A DNA stretch of 64,000 bases from Peltaster fructicola (taxonomy: Eukaryota > Ascomycota > Dothideomycetes). Shown piece after piece: positions 1 through 10,167 of the stretch. The DNA lies in contig CP051139.1 in assembly GCA_001592805.2 (NCBI GenBank), positions 310,001 through 374,000 of the forward strand, written 5' to 3'. The notes beneath the pieces were generated by a model, which saw only the letters and a program-made list of their open reading frames with translations, was not told where the DNA came from and searched no databases. Numbering within the stretch: position 1 is the first letter of the stretch; each line of letters begins with the position of its first letter. A program made the translations under genes and the position numbers.

Positions 1-1
1 C

Positions 2-3000
2 TCGCCCGGTGAGGTGGCACATCAAGGACTGCTGACAGCGATCGCCATCTCTGCTGGTATTGATGATGGACACGAGCACCCAGAGCGAATGCTCTACATA
101 CCCATGATCACTGCGACCGTCCGGACAACGTTACCGTCGAGGACGATGAGATACGTTGAGACAGACTATGCCGGTGATAAGAACACCAACCTGCTCTATG
201 CCAATTTTGTTTGCACATCACCATCCATCGATCTGGACCCTAAACATCTCCCACTGATGCTTGAGCTGCTGGAATGGCGCTCAGACTCCGGCAAGCCGAC
301 TACACAGCACAACCGTAGCCGACTTATCTCACGTATTCTGCCGAAGGCCAGTGTGAAGCTCTCCATTCAAGAGCCGGTCATTCGTGTCTCGCTCCCACCT
401 AGGGATCCTGTCGCATCAGGCGGCGACTTCGACTTGCTTATCTCTTCAGTTTCGTCTGTTTCACTAGGCTTGGAGTCGTCTCACTCTCAGGATGGCCGGC
501 CACATTATAGTCTTGCAACAGACTATCGTCATGTCACGCACCAGCTGTACTATCTCACAGCAGCAGGACAGCGCCACGACTTGCTTCACAGTGACACAGT
601 CGAGCTCAAAGCGGAGGTAAATGCCATACCAGATCTGAGTGTTACGATCAATGGTCGGCTGAACACCTTTGTCATCTACATGAACAGACCTGAGATATCA
701 CAAGGCGTACAGCAGATCGTGAAGGCACTGCGGAAGCAAGTGCTCAGGAAGAGGACGAAGACCCCTAGTCCTAAGATCAGCTTCCTTCGCCGCGTTCCAG
801 CCTGGCTCAAGCAGTGCCACCTTGAGGGCCATGACTTCGGCATTCAGATCGCCGGCATCGACTCGCTAGTGTCTGACGATCCGCGTGGTTTTATGCTCGA
901 GCTCGAGACCTGGTCAACGAATTACACGGAAAACCGCCAAGAAGCTTCACCTGCTCTAATGCGTCGCCGATCCATGTCGCGAACGCAGCAGGACACCAAA
1001 GCGCGGTCCAGATCACCAGAGAAGCCGCGAGTGCGAAGACAGGGCATCTCAGATGGCCGTCGACTGACGTTCCACCTTCAAAACCTCGAAGGTCTTATCG
1101 TTGAGCCAACGGATGATGTTTCACCAGAACCGTTCATGTCGCTGCCACAGTTCGAGATCGCCTTCTCGACGTCAACAGACTCGCATGGCCCGCTCTTCCA
1201 CATTAATTCGTTCACCAAGTCTATTCTTCTGAGATACTCACTATTTCACCACTTCTCGATTGGTGTGGCTACCATGGTGATTAAGAGGACGTTCCTGGAC
1301 GATGATGAGAAGCCATCACAATCGCCAGCGGTGCCTGTCACTCCAACAACGCCTTCAACGCCATCAAGCCTGAGTGTGCCAGGATCGCCTCTGTCGGCAG
1401 AAGAAGTAGCTGCTCTTGAGATCACAACGATCGACATCAAGGCGAATCTCATTCAAGTCAAAGCGATGCTACCCTCTGATCCCCCGATGATGCTTCAGAT
1501 ATACGGCATCGACGCAGGTCGTCATAGATGGGCCACGCCATTCGTGCGCAGTAAGCTGGCACGTCTATACGTTCGTGCGCCCGCAACGAAATCTGCCTGG
1601 AGCCGCATTGTCTCCATGAAGACTGTCCGTCTTGACATACGAGATCTCAAGCGTCGAGCCACGAAGCATCATGGCGCAGCGGATAAGTCTTTCGATCTTA
1701 CTGCAGAGACAATACGTATTGGTGTGCCACATTCCTTGATTGTTCACAACATCTTCGATAACATCACAAACATCGTCAAGACAAGCAAGCAGATGAATCA
1801 CCACTTCAACACTGGCACAGATGAGTATATTCTTGTCAAAGAGCCTGAAGGCCCGAAGTATCTCCCTCGAATATCTGTTCGAACCCAGATCTTCATCTTC
1901 GAGATTGAAGACAGTTTGTTCGAGTGGAAGCTTGGAGCCATATACCGAGCGGGTCTGGCAGAGCAAAAGCAACGCGCTGCTCGCGACGATGTTTTCAAAG
2001 CGAAAGAGAAACGAGTATCCCGTGCAGCTTCTCGAAGTACGCCCCATCATTCTCGATCACACTCAGCACACGGCGAGGATCGGGCAAGACCTCGCTACCG
2101 TCATCGGCACACAGAAGTAAGGACAAGCCACAGTGCAATGCCTACAGAGCGCAAATCATCCGATCGTCGTAATGCGAGATACGAAACAGAGGGCAAATGT
2201 GGTATTAGTGATGGGTCCAAGCTGACAATCGCGCAAGCACGAGAGAAGCTACAGAAGCTCAATGCTCAAACATGGCGTTCTCGGATAGACAGAGTCATTG
2301 AGTTCCAAAGGATGGCGATTCGTGACATCCGTCGAAGTTTCTGGGGCATGGATCATATTCCAGAAGAGTCAGAGCAGCATGAGCCAATTCTCGCCATGAC
2401 ACAACGGCCTGGTCTTATGGCTATCTGCATGAGCGATCTTGCAGTCACTATCGACAGGCCTTCCTTTGCAGTCGAAGACTTCCCACAGTTCCTTCACAAA
2501 GTAGGCAAAGGAATGCCAGCCGACATGAAGTATGGACTCACAGTGCCAATGAGCATTCATATCACAACTGGAGAAGCTCGCTTCCAGCTACGAGACTACC
2601 CTCTACCTCTGTTGCATATTCCACCTTTGGCTAACGGTCAATCTCCTCGACTCCCAGCTATGTCCATGAAGACAGACTTTGTGCTTGCTGAGGAGTTCAG
2701 GGATATCGAGTCACAGAAATCGGTAGACGTCATCATTGTACCAGCAGACAAGATGGCCGATGGTCGCAAGGATGGTTACGCTATCAGCGTCCGACGATCA
2801 ATCTCACCTGTGAAGACCTACTCCGACATGAAGTTCGAGATCAACACGAGTCACGCAACCAGATTCACATGGGGCTCCTCCTACATGCCAGCACTACAGG
2901 ACACAATGCAGGTCATTGAAGGGTTTACCAAACCACCATTTGATCCTTCAGAGCGAGTGGGCTTCTGGGACAAGGTTCGTCTCAGCTTTCATTCTCGGGT

Positions 3001-6000
3001 CAATGTCGCATGGAAGGGTGATGGAGATGTTCATCTTATATTCAAGGGCTCTCGTGATCCATATGTGCTCACTGGTGAGGGTGCAGGTCTGGTGATGGTC
3101 TGGCGCAACGATGTCGTCTGGAATGTTGCAGTTGATCCTGATCCGCGCAAGTTCATGACCGTCGACAGCGGCGACTACATCTTGGCAGTACCGGACTTCA
3201 ACAGCTATGCTCGCCATCAGTCCGATCACGATGAACATGAAGACGGCAGCTCTTCGATCTCGTCAAGCCACAAACGGGACGCAGTATTCAAGAAGGTCGT
3301 CATGAAGCTGTCTGGAAATGTCCGATGGCTCGCAGGACTGATGTTCGAGCGCGATCTACCTGATGGTGGAAGATCATTCGATTTCAAGCCACATTACAAC
3401 GTTGTTCTCAAGCACCCGGACTTCGCCAAGCCAGGTCTACACGGCGAGTACGATGCGTACCGCAACTTCAGAAGCAACCATATCCACATGTCTGTCGCAG
3501 TTGCAGCACCTCACGACAGAAACTGGTCGGTGTCTAACCTGAAGCCTTCGTCCAATTACAACTCTGTCCATCTGACGCCTCGATTCTTCTCGCACTTCTT
3601 CGCATGGTGGAAGATGTTTGGCGGTGCAATGTCCCTGCCCATCAGACAGGGACCGCTCTGGGGCGTCACGCAAAAGAAGAGCAAGAAGTTCGGCAGACAT
3701 ATCGCCACTATCAAGTACAACCTTCTTCTTTCACCACTTTACATCAGCCATATTTACAAGCATAAAGAAGCGGAAGACTACAAGGAAGACTCTGTCTCTG
3801 TCACAGGCCTGAAGATGAAGCTGGACAGTTTCATGCTCGACATGCACCAGCGGCGCGAGCACTTCGACATTCCAGGACATGCTGGTGCTGAGACGAAACG
3901 ATCAAGCGCTATGAAGATTAACCAAGCTCAGCTCGATTTCATCTCTGCTGACCTTCGCGCAATCTCGGCGAGCATAAGAGGCACGACGACTGAAGACATT
4001 GAGAAGGCCACAGATGAGACCATGTCCTCCCTGCATGAGCAGACACCCTCAGTGGACATATCGAAGTTTACAATACCAGACAACGATTTCACATGGATCG
4101 ACATGGACGACTTCGTTGAGCTTGACTGGATTCTACCAGCAGAATCGGATCCTGAGACTAAGATTTTGCCACTAGGATACGCTCCTCGCTTCACATACTT
4201 CCGGCAGACTGAGCATGGAGATGCCATCGCCGGCGACAGGTCTCGCACAAGTCGTTTCGGCGATGAGCCTACACATTTCTGTGTGATGTCAGAGAAGAAC
4301 GACCCAAGGCGAATTCAGGCTCTTCTGATTGAGAAACGACTGAAGCAGATCAATGTCCAGATTGCAGAGAACGAACGGAATTTGGGTGCACAAGAGCTGA
4401 AGAACTTGCGAGCAGAAGGCGAGAACTCCGAAGGAGTGAAGAACTTCCAGATGCTTCGAGAACATGCAGAGCTCCTGGAGCACAAAGCAAGCTTCCTGAA
4501 GAACATCTATGATGTGCTCATACAACGGCTCGAGACTGACGATCCAACTGCTGTTCCAGGACTGGAGACGAATGGTGACATGTACGACAGTGACACCGCA
4601 GCTCGGACCTTGTCCGAAGAGGCACATATGGACTCGGCGCCACTCGCAGACTATTCAAGTGACTTCAACAATCGCTTCATCATCCACAATCCACAGATCA
4701 AGTGGAACAACTCCCTCCGCAACATCATCCTCAGGTATATTCACCAGAACAGCCAACGACGAGGTTTCGTGTACTACATGTCGAGAAGGGCGGTCAAATT
4801 CATTCTGGATGTCTTAGATGAGCAGAAGAAGAACGATTCTGATGATAGCAAGCGTAGAGAGTCTTTCACTACACCGCAGACGCCATTCTCGCCGGATGCC
4901 GACGACGATGAGATGGTGCAAGATCGCATTGAGGCTCTTTTACGTGATGGCCGCGATACTGTGATTGTAGAGGAGCCATCATCCGAAGGCAAAGAGCCTA
5001 AGTCGAGTGGACCAACTGACGAGATCGCGGTTGAATACACGCCACTCAGCACCTACCATGTGCGACTGATCGCACCACAAATCCAGCTGCAGAGCGAGAA
5101 GAACTCGCAAGCTGTGGTCCTTGTCACTGCTAAGGGCATACAACTCAAGGTCATACAGATCATGGACAAGGATCGAGTGAACGACGATGTCAGCGGTCTA
5201 GTACAGCGTCGATTCACTGCTGCTATGGACAGTCTGCAGATGTTCACAACAAGCAGTAAGACATTCTCTACAAAGAACCTCAATTTGTATGCCGGAAACC
5301 GCTATGGTGTCAAGGCTGGCAGTCATTGGCCACCGTGGGTGCCCTTCGAGGTTATGTTCGACTTCCAGACAAATCCTTATGGCTTTGATCGAGTTGTCCA
5401 TCGTACATCTGCTAGTGTACGATATGATAAGCACAACAACTTGCGACTCAAATACAACGATGACGTCTCCGGAAAGCAAAATGAAGGCGCTGACGCAAAT
5501 GCCGAAGATGAAAGTCATATGGACCACATCTGGTTGGAGTTTCCTCACTTCCGTTGCATATGCGACTCCGACCAGTATTTCTCCCTCTACATCATGGTCA
5601 TGGATCTGCTGCTGTACAATGAGCCATTGGAGAAGACCCGAAGCGAGCGACTTGAGAAGATTATGCTTGCTTCTGACTTTAGTGACCTGACTGGAGCACC
5701 TGAGATGGTGCAGATGTTACAAGAACGCATTCGACAACTTGAAGAGATCAAAACACACTTCGATGTGCACGAGGGATACCTAGATCGACAAGGCTGGAAG
5801 GATCGCATAATCATTGACCGCGACGTGGCCAATTGTGAAGATGAGCTATTCTTCATGCTGAAAGCCATCACCACTGCACAGCAGCGAGTCGATGATCGAC
5901 GAGATCAAGAACATGCAAGAGGTATGCTACGCTTGCATACGTCAGCCTCAGAGATCGCCTGGCATCTCAGGAGTGGCAAGAATAACGATCCCCTCGTAGA

Positions 6001-7648
6001 GTTCCAGCTCAAGGACGCATCGTTTGATCGCACAGACTATAATGATGGCTCAAACTACAACTGTGGTGAGGTTGGACGTATCAACGGACTCAATCTACTA
6101 CCAGATGCTCTGTATCCGGAGATTATCGGACCATTCGTCGACTCGTCTAAGGGCTTCTCTGAACTTGGCAACAACAAGATGCTGCGTGTACAGTGGCTGA
6201 TGCTGGAAGCAATCGCAGGTATACCTGTCGTTGACCACTTCGAGATCGATCTTGTGCCGCTCAAGCTACAAGTCGAAAGAGATGTCGCCAAGAAGCTGTT
6301 CGAGTATATCTTTCCCGGTGCGGGAGGCAAAGCTTTTGACAGCAAGGACTCATCGCCATTCATGGTGAAGAATCGGCTGCCCGACCACGACGACGAAGAC
6401 GATAGTACAGACAAAGCAGATAAGCCCGATGCCTCGGAGGTACACACCACTGATGCGGACTCTCCCAATCTCGGCAATACCAACGGCAATGGGGCTGGTT
6501 CCCTCGAGCGTCGCCTGGTACCGACCTTGCATTTACCAAACCGCAACCAGGACAAGCGTCCAGAGAGCAGAGGGCTCGGTATAGCAGGACAACAGAAGCA
6601 TAGTCGCTTCGGCTTCTTCCAGCACTCTGACAAGTCACGCACCTCAGTAGCGTCAAGATCCTCTGCTTCTCGACAAGCCCTTGGCAGCACCAACTTGTCG
6701 CCAATGGTCAGATCGCCTAGTGGTCGCTCTTTGTCGACCATGCATAGTGAGACTGGCAGTGCTGAGACAGAAAAAGAAAAGGAGAAGGAGAAGGCCAAGC
6801 GCTTCAGTCTCATTCGTTCGAACAGTGACGAGGGCAAGAAGAACAAGAAGAAGAAAGAGAGATCGGACGACTTGACTCAAATGATGAATCGAGCATCAAA
6901 CTACATGACGCTGGCATATGTCAAGCTGCCGAGCATCGTCCTCTGTCTGAGTTACAAGGGCAAAGGACATCGAAACATAGAAGACGTGCACGATCTCGTC
7001 TTCAGGATGCCTACGCTGGAATATCGCAACAAAACATGGTCTAACCTTGATCTTGCGATGCAGCTGAAGAAGGATGTCATCAAGGCACTGATCTCGCATG
7101 CCGGTGCTATTGTGGGTAACAAGTTCAGCCATCCGAAACCTAATCGCCAGCAACAGAATCGACTGCGTGAGATCGCTAACAGAAGCACCATCATGTCGAG
7201 AGACCACAATGGGACACCATCAGAGACTAGCAGTGTGCGAGATCACAGTCCAGGCGCTTCTTTCGTTGGTAGACCATCAACAGCAACTGGAGCATCGAGC
7301 ATGCTACGGTCAAGCATGTCCATCAGATCTTCCGCCGCAGACTCGAGCACAGATCTAGCATCGCGGCCGGCGACCAGCAGTGCGCGAATGAATGGACATG
7401 GCGCCAATGGCGACACCGTACATGATCCAATGCCAGCCCAGACGAGCTCATCAGGCAAGGCTAATGGTCTGGAGCCCCCAGCAAGTCCGCCGACTTCAAG
7501 AGTGGCATCGCTTACTCGAAGAGTGTCTGGCTTTGGACAAAGGCTTCGACAGGGTGACAACTCGGGACCGGACGAAGCAGAAGAATCAAAGCGCAAGAGC
7601 AAGATCTTGCTCGGTGGACAAAAGCTCTTCAGAAGCTTGAAGGAATAA
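2..7648 (+). CDS. FMP27: FMP27/Hobbit-family bridge-like lipid transfer protein (BLTP2 type), 5' truncated by window edge
   Basis: One uninterrupted frame of about 2,548 codons is open to the window edge, so the N-terminus lies outside. The ATG-like first codon at position 14 is GTG and is not a real start. The family signature GFWDK is present at about residues 983-987 (counted from position 14) and the WPPW signature at about 1772-1775; these define the FMP27 GFWDK and WPPW domains. A coiled-coil stretch near residues 1435-1500 and a charged, low-complexity C-terminal tail with a Glu-Lys repeat near 2255 are visible. Family knowledge: yeast Fmp27/Hob1-2 and animal Hobbit/BLTP2 are very long rod-shaped proteins at ER-plasma membrane contacts that move phospholipids. 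The gene converges on its neighbour with only 108 bp between stop codons. The family assignment is very secure; the site of action is inferred from orthologues. Confidence 0.95.
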   Translation, partial: SPGEVAHQGLLTAIAISAGIDDGHEHPERMLYIPMITATVRTTLPSRTMRYVETDYAGDKNTNLLYANFVCTSPSIDLDPKHLPLMLELLEWRSDSGKPTTQHNRSRLISRILPKASVKLSIQEPVIRVSLPPRDPVASGGDFDLLISSVSSVSLGLESSHSQDGRPHYSLATDYRHVTHQLYYLTAAGQRHDLLHSDTVELKAEVNAIPDLSVTINGRLNTFVIYMNRPEISQGVQQIVKALRKQVLRKRTKTPSPKISFLRRVPAWLKQCHLEGHDFGIQIAGIDSLVSDDPRGFMLELETWSTNYTENRQEASPALMRRRSMSRTQQDTKARSRSPEKPRVRRQGISDGRRLTFHLQNLEGLIVEPTDDVSPEPFMSLPQFEIAFSTSTDSHGPLFHINSFTKSILLRYSLFHHFSIGVATMVIKRTFLDDDEKPSQSPAVPVTPTTPSTPSSLSVPGSPLSAEEVAALEITTIDIKANLIQVKAMLPSDPPMMLQIYGIDAGRHRWATPFVRSKLARLYVRAPATKSAWSRIVSMKTVRLDIRDLKRRATKHHGAADKSFDLTAETIRIGVPHSLIVHNIFDNITNIVKTSKQMNHHFNTGTDEYILVKEPEGPKYLPRISVRTQIFIFEIEDSLFEWKLGAIYRAGLAEQKQRAARDDVFKAKEKRVSRAASRSTPHHSRSHSAHGEDRARPRYRHRHTEVRTSHSAMPTERKSSDRRNARYETEGKCGISDGSKLTIAQAREKLQKLNAQTWRSRIDRVIEFQRMAIRDIRRSFWGMDHIPEESEQHEPILAMTQRPGLMAICMSDLAVTIDRPSFAVEDFPQFLHKVGKGMPADMKYGLTVPMSIHITTGEARFQLRDYPLPLLHIPPLANGQSPRLPAMSMKTDFVLAEEFRDIESQKSVDVIIVPADKMADGRKDGYAISVRRSISPVKTYSDMKFEINTSHATRFTWGSSYMPALQDTMQVIEGFTKPPFDPSERVGFWDKVRLSFHSRVNVAWKGDGDVHLIFKGSRDPYVLTGEGAGLVMVWRNDVVWNVAVDPDPRKFMTVDSGDYILAVPDFNSYARHQSDHDEHEDGSSSISSSHKRDAVFKKVVMKLSGNVRWLAGLMFERDLPDGGRSFDFKPHYNVVLKHPDFAKPGLHGEYDAYRNFRSNHIHMSVAVAAPHDRNWSVSNLKPSSNYNSVHLTPRFFSHFFAWWKMFGGAMSLPIRQGPLWGVTQKKSKKFGRHIATIKYNLLLSPLYISHIYKHKEAEDYKEDSVSVTGLKMKLDSFMLDMHQRREHFDIPGHAGAETKRSSAMKINQAQLDFISADLRAISASIRGTTTEDIEKATDETMSSLHEQTPSVDISKFTIPDNDFTWIDMDDFVELDWILPAESDPETKILPLGYAPRFTYFRQTEHGDAIAGDRSRTSRFGDEPTHFCVMSEKNDPRRIQALLIEKRLKQINVQIAENERNLGAQELKNLRAEGENSEGVKNFQMLREHAELLEHKASFLKNIYDVLIQRLETDDPTAVPGLETNGDMYDSDTAARTLSEEAHMDSAPLADYSSDFNNRFIIHNPQIKWNNSLRNIILRYIHQNSQRRGFVYYMSRRAVKFILDVLDEQKKNDSDDSKRRESFTTPQTPFSPDADDDEMVQDRIEALLRDGRDTVIVEEPSSEGKEPKSSGPTDEIAVEYTPLSTYHVRLIAPQIQLQSEKNSQAVVLVTAKGIQLKVIQIMDKDRVNDDVSGLVQRRFTAAMDSLQMFTTSSKTFSTKNLNLYAGNRYGVKAGSHWPPWVPFEVMFDFQTNPYGFDRVVHRTSASVRYDKHNNLRLKYNDDVSGKQNEGADANAEDESHMDHIWLEFPHFRCICDSDQYFSLYIMVMDLLLYNEPLEKTRSERLEKIMLASDFSDLTGAPEMVQMLQERIRQLEEIKTHFDVHEGYLDRQGWKDRIIIDRDVANCEDELFFMLKAITTAQQRVDDRRDQEHARGMLRLHTSASEIAWHLRSGKNNDPLVEFQLKDASFDRTDYNDGSNYNCGEVGRINGLNLLPDALYPEIIGPFVDSSKGFSELGNNKMLRVQWLMLEAIAGIPVVDHFEIDLVPLKLQVERDVAKKLFEYIFPGAGGKAFDSKDSSPFMVKNRLPDHDDEDDSTDKADKPDASEVHTTDADSPNLGNTNGNGAGSLERRLVPTLHLPNRNQDKRPESRGLGIAGQQKHSRFGFFQHSDKSRTSVASRSSASRQALGSTNLSPMVRSPSGRSLSTMHSETGSAETEKEKEKEKAKRFSLIRSNSDEGKKNKKKKERSDDLTQMMNRASNYMTLAYVKLPSIVLCLSYKGKGHRNIEDVHDLVFRMPTLEYRNKTWSNLDLAMQLKKDVIKALISHAGAIVGNKFSHPKPNRQQQNRLREIANRSTIMSRDHNGTPSETSSVRDHSPGASFVGRPSTATGASSMLRSSMSIRSSAADSSTDLASRPATSSARMNGHGANGDTVHDPMPAQTSSSGKANGLEPPASPPTSRVASLTRRVSGFGQRLRQGDNSGPDEAEESKRKSKILLGGQKLFRSLKE

Positions 7649-7756
7649 TAACTTCTTCGACATATCTTAGCGACCGTCACCATTTGCGGTAAATATGTAT
7701 ACCCTACTACCCTCCATACAAGTATAATCATCATGGCTTGCAAAGCTGCTCTGGAA

Positions 7757-9574
7757 TCAGTAATTGCCACCTCCGGCACCTTTGATCAATCTGATTGCGT
7801 CTGCTCTGTTGCGATACTTCGCAGCCCGGTATGCTCGATCCAGCTCATCTATGGTGTATTGATGTGCTTGAAGCAGTAACGACATGCAGCCAAGATGGCC
7901 TTTACCTGACGCAAGAGCCAAAGGAGTGTTCTCGATGCTTCCGAATTGCTTGAGTGTGCTGATGCAATTGAAAGCAGGATCTGCACCCGCATCGAGCAGA
8001 AGCCTGGCGACGTCTTCATGGCCATTGAGTGCAGCCTCAGCAAGAGCTGTGAATCCGTGGCCGACACCACTGTTTGTCGATGGCCTGGCCTTTGCTGAGC
8101 ATGAGCTTCACAGTGTCCTTCTTGCCTTGTGCAGCTGCTTTGCGGAAAGCAGATCCTTCGCCATCGCTCAGATTCATGGCAATCGATCTGAATAGCTTCG
8201 GCGACTGTGATTGTCTCTCGGTGCTGCCACTTGCATCTGCGCTCGGCGCGCTGGTCTGCGCTGAGGATGAGCTTTGCCGACGATCTTGATCTGACCTGTC
8301 GGAGATGGCAAGTGACTGGAACGACTCACTGTAGGTTGATGCCCTAGATACCATCATTGGTGGTACAACGACTCGCTCGTCGACTGTGGCTGCCGCATCA
8401 GGTGTACCAGATGCTGACTGACCAGGTAATGTTGTCCATTCAGGCTTTGGTGATGCAGCGCCCTCAGTCATCTGTGGTGAGGCGACAGCCATCGCAGGTG
8501 TATCCAGATCTGTGCTGGTTGTGACTTGATCGGAGGATGCCATTCTGGGCGACATTGTCCCAGCAGTACCCTTGCCATAGGTAGAATTCTCAATTGCCTC
8601 CTCGACCATCTCAACGACGGTGTCTTCCACGAGCTCGTACTCATCACTCGTCCGGTCAAACTTGCATATCGATCGATGGTCAAGGTCCAATGCAAGCTGA
8701 GTCTCCCGATCTGAATTGAGACCGAGGATGGCTGACTTCTTGTCCACGACCTGAACAAGTTAGCAGTTGAGTAAAGTGGTGTAGATGTGAGCTTACAATG
8801 CCGACATTGGGTATGGGTCGAGTTTCGTAGAAGCTGGCAACCTTGAAGTCCTCGAGCATACTTCTGAAGTCGTCGATCATCGTTGATCCGAAGAGATTGT
8901 CCTTTTCAAGCGCCTCAATGAAGTCGCTCTTGTACGAGACGAACACGGCCCTGACGATCTTTGTAGCGATCTTGCCAAGATCACCAAATTCACCTCCTCT
9001 GTGAGGCGTGGCGAAGAAGACCATGCCGTAGGTTGCCTTGCGTGTCGGTTTGTACTTCTCAACTTGACTGGCAACGACTAATGCCTGGAGTTGTCGTTAG
9101 CATCGTGTCCGAGATCGTCGTCATATCTATCCCACCCTCTTCACAACAATGCCGCCCAGGCTGTGAGCAACGAAGACGATAGGCCTGTTCTCTGCATTGA
9201 TCTTGCGGCGCCTCATTCTGATCAAGTGTAGAAGGTTGAGAGCCTGCTTTAGGACGCCAGCAGTGGATGTCTCGAATGTTACGTTGGCATTATAGCCGAA
9301 TAGCAGCACTCGAGCAGTGCTCAACTTTTCCGGTAGAAAGTCCCTGAGCCAGAGCTTGTTGTCTTTTATCCATGTGTTCTCTGCATGCGCATCGCCGTTG
9401 TCTGGATTCAGACCGTGTACAGCGACGATGCTGAGAGAGCGTTAGTCCAGGTAGAAAAGTTCTGTCGAAGACATACTCGACCTCTGTGTTCTCAGGGCCA
9501 GGATCGCTGATAATTCGTAAGAAGTTTTTCGCGGCTTCGTGCTTCAGTGTGACAGGATCAGCATTGGACGCCAT
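7757..9574 (-). CDS. SesB-like alpha/beta hydrolase with C-terminal ankyrin repeats; one-base frameshift in the last exon
   Basis: Four exons: 9477-9574, 9136-9430, 8797-9084 and 7757-8750, joined at GT-AG sites. The N-terminal half is a serine-esterase fold: an IVAVHGLNPDN oxyanion segment, the nucleophile elbow AHSLGG and an ATPHRG motif. This arrangement is typical of the SesB/DUF676-like lipase domain that often caps fungal NLR-type immune receptors. No NACHT or NB-ARC domain follows. Instead there is a Ser/Thr/Pro-rich linker of about 180 residues and then ankyrin repeats. The repeats are split between two frames: near 8070-8080 an AAA run carries one base too many, so the annotated frame ends at 8037, while an adjacent frame continues the ankyrin pattern (GHGFTALAEAALNGHED, then a second repeat) to a TGA at 7757. 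Total exon length is 3n+1. Either a sequence error or a genuine truncating mutation fits. Confidence 0.8.
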
Positions 9575-10167
9575 AGTGAGAAGGGCGAGGTCGAAAGGAA
9601 AGGTCTTGTCGAGGTGGAAGCTGCATGTATCTCTTGAGTTCATGGGACAAGGCTACGCAAGCTCTCCTGCAGCTGCATGCTGCGACCTGCAGACGAGGCT
9701 GAAGTCCGGATCACCAATGACGATCGACCGCTTCTACACGAGTACAACCTCATGGTCGTTGTCAGTTCCTGACTTTTGAAGAGTGTGTGCTGTTTCCGAT
9801 AGTGATTGGAAGCTTTCGAGATAGCATTGTCAGTATGAAGACACCTGCTGGATACCACAGGTCTGGAGTCCGGATCTGCTACTCGCACAGCATACGTCTC
9901 GAGTCAGTAGAGAACTTGCCTACTTCGGCGCACTGAGAGCGATGAAGAAACTGCCGATAGATCAGATAGCACAATGCATTGACATCTTACGCTCGCCGCT
10001 GGAGAATCAATGGTATCGAGTCTCGCGAATAAAACGCAGACTCTTCGGAACGAGAAGCCTCGTACAAACCATGCTTGCCCAACAATAGTCCCACAAACGC
10101 CCAGATACAAGTCGTCGCTCAAAAGCTCGATGCTGTCATGAGTCTCAAATTAATCACTGTCCTTCTC
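9575..10167. other. Intergenic region between the hydrolase-ankyrin gene and VAC8
   Basis: About 590 bp between the start of the hydrolase gene and the stop of VAC8. Only short ORFs without protein character are present. It should hold the promoter and 5' leader of the hydrolase gene and the 3' UTR of VAC8. No repeat or RNA gene is recognisable. Confidence 0.5.

Noticed and set aside
6055-6846. 263-codon ORF antisense to FMP27
   Set aside because: Ser/Leu-rich shadow of the sense frame; no start context and no recognisable domain.
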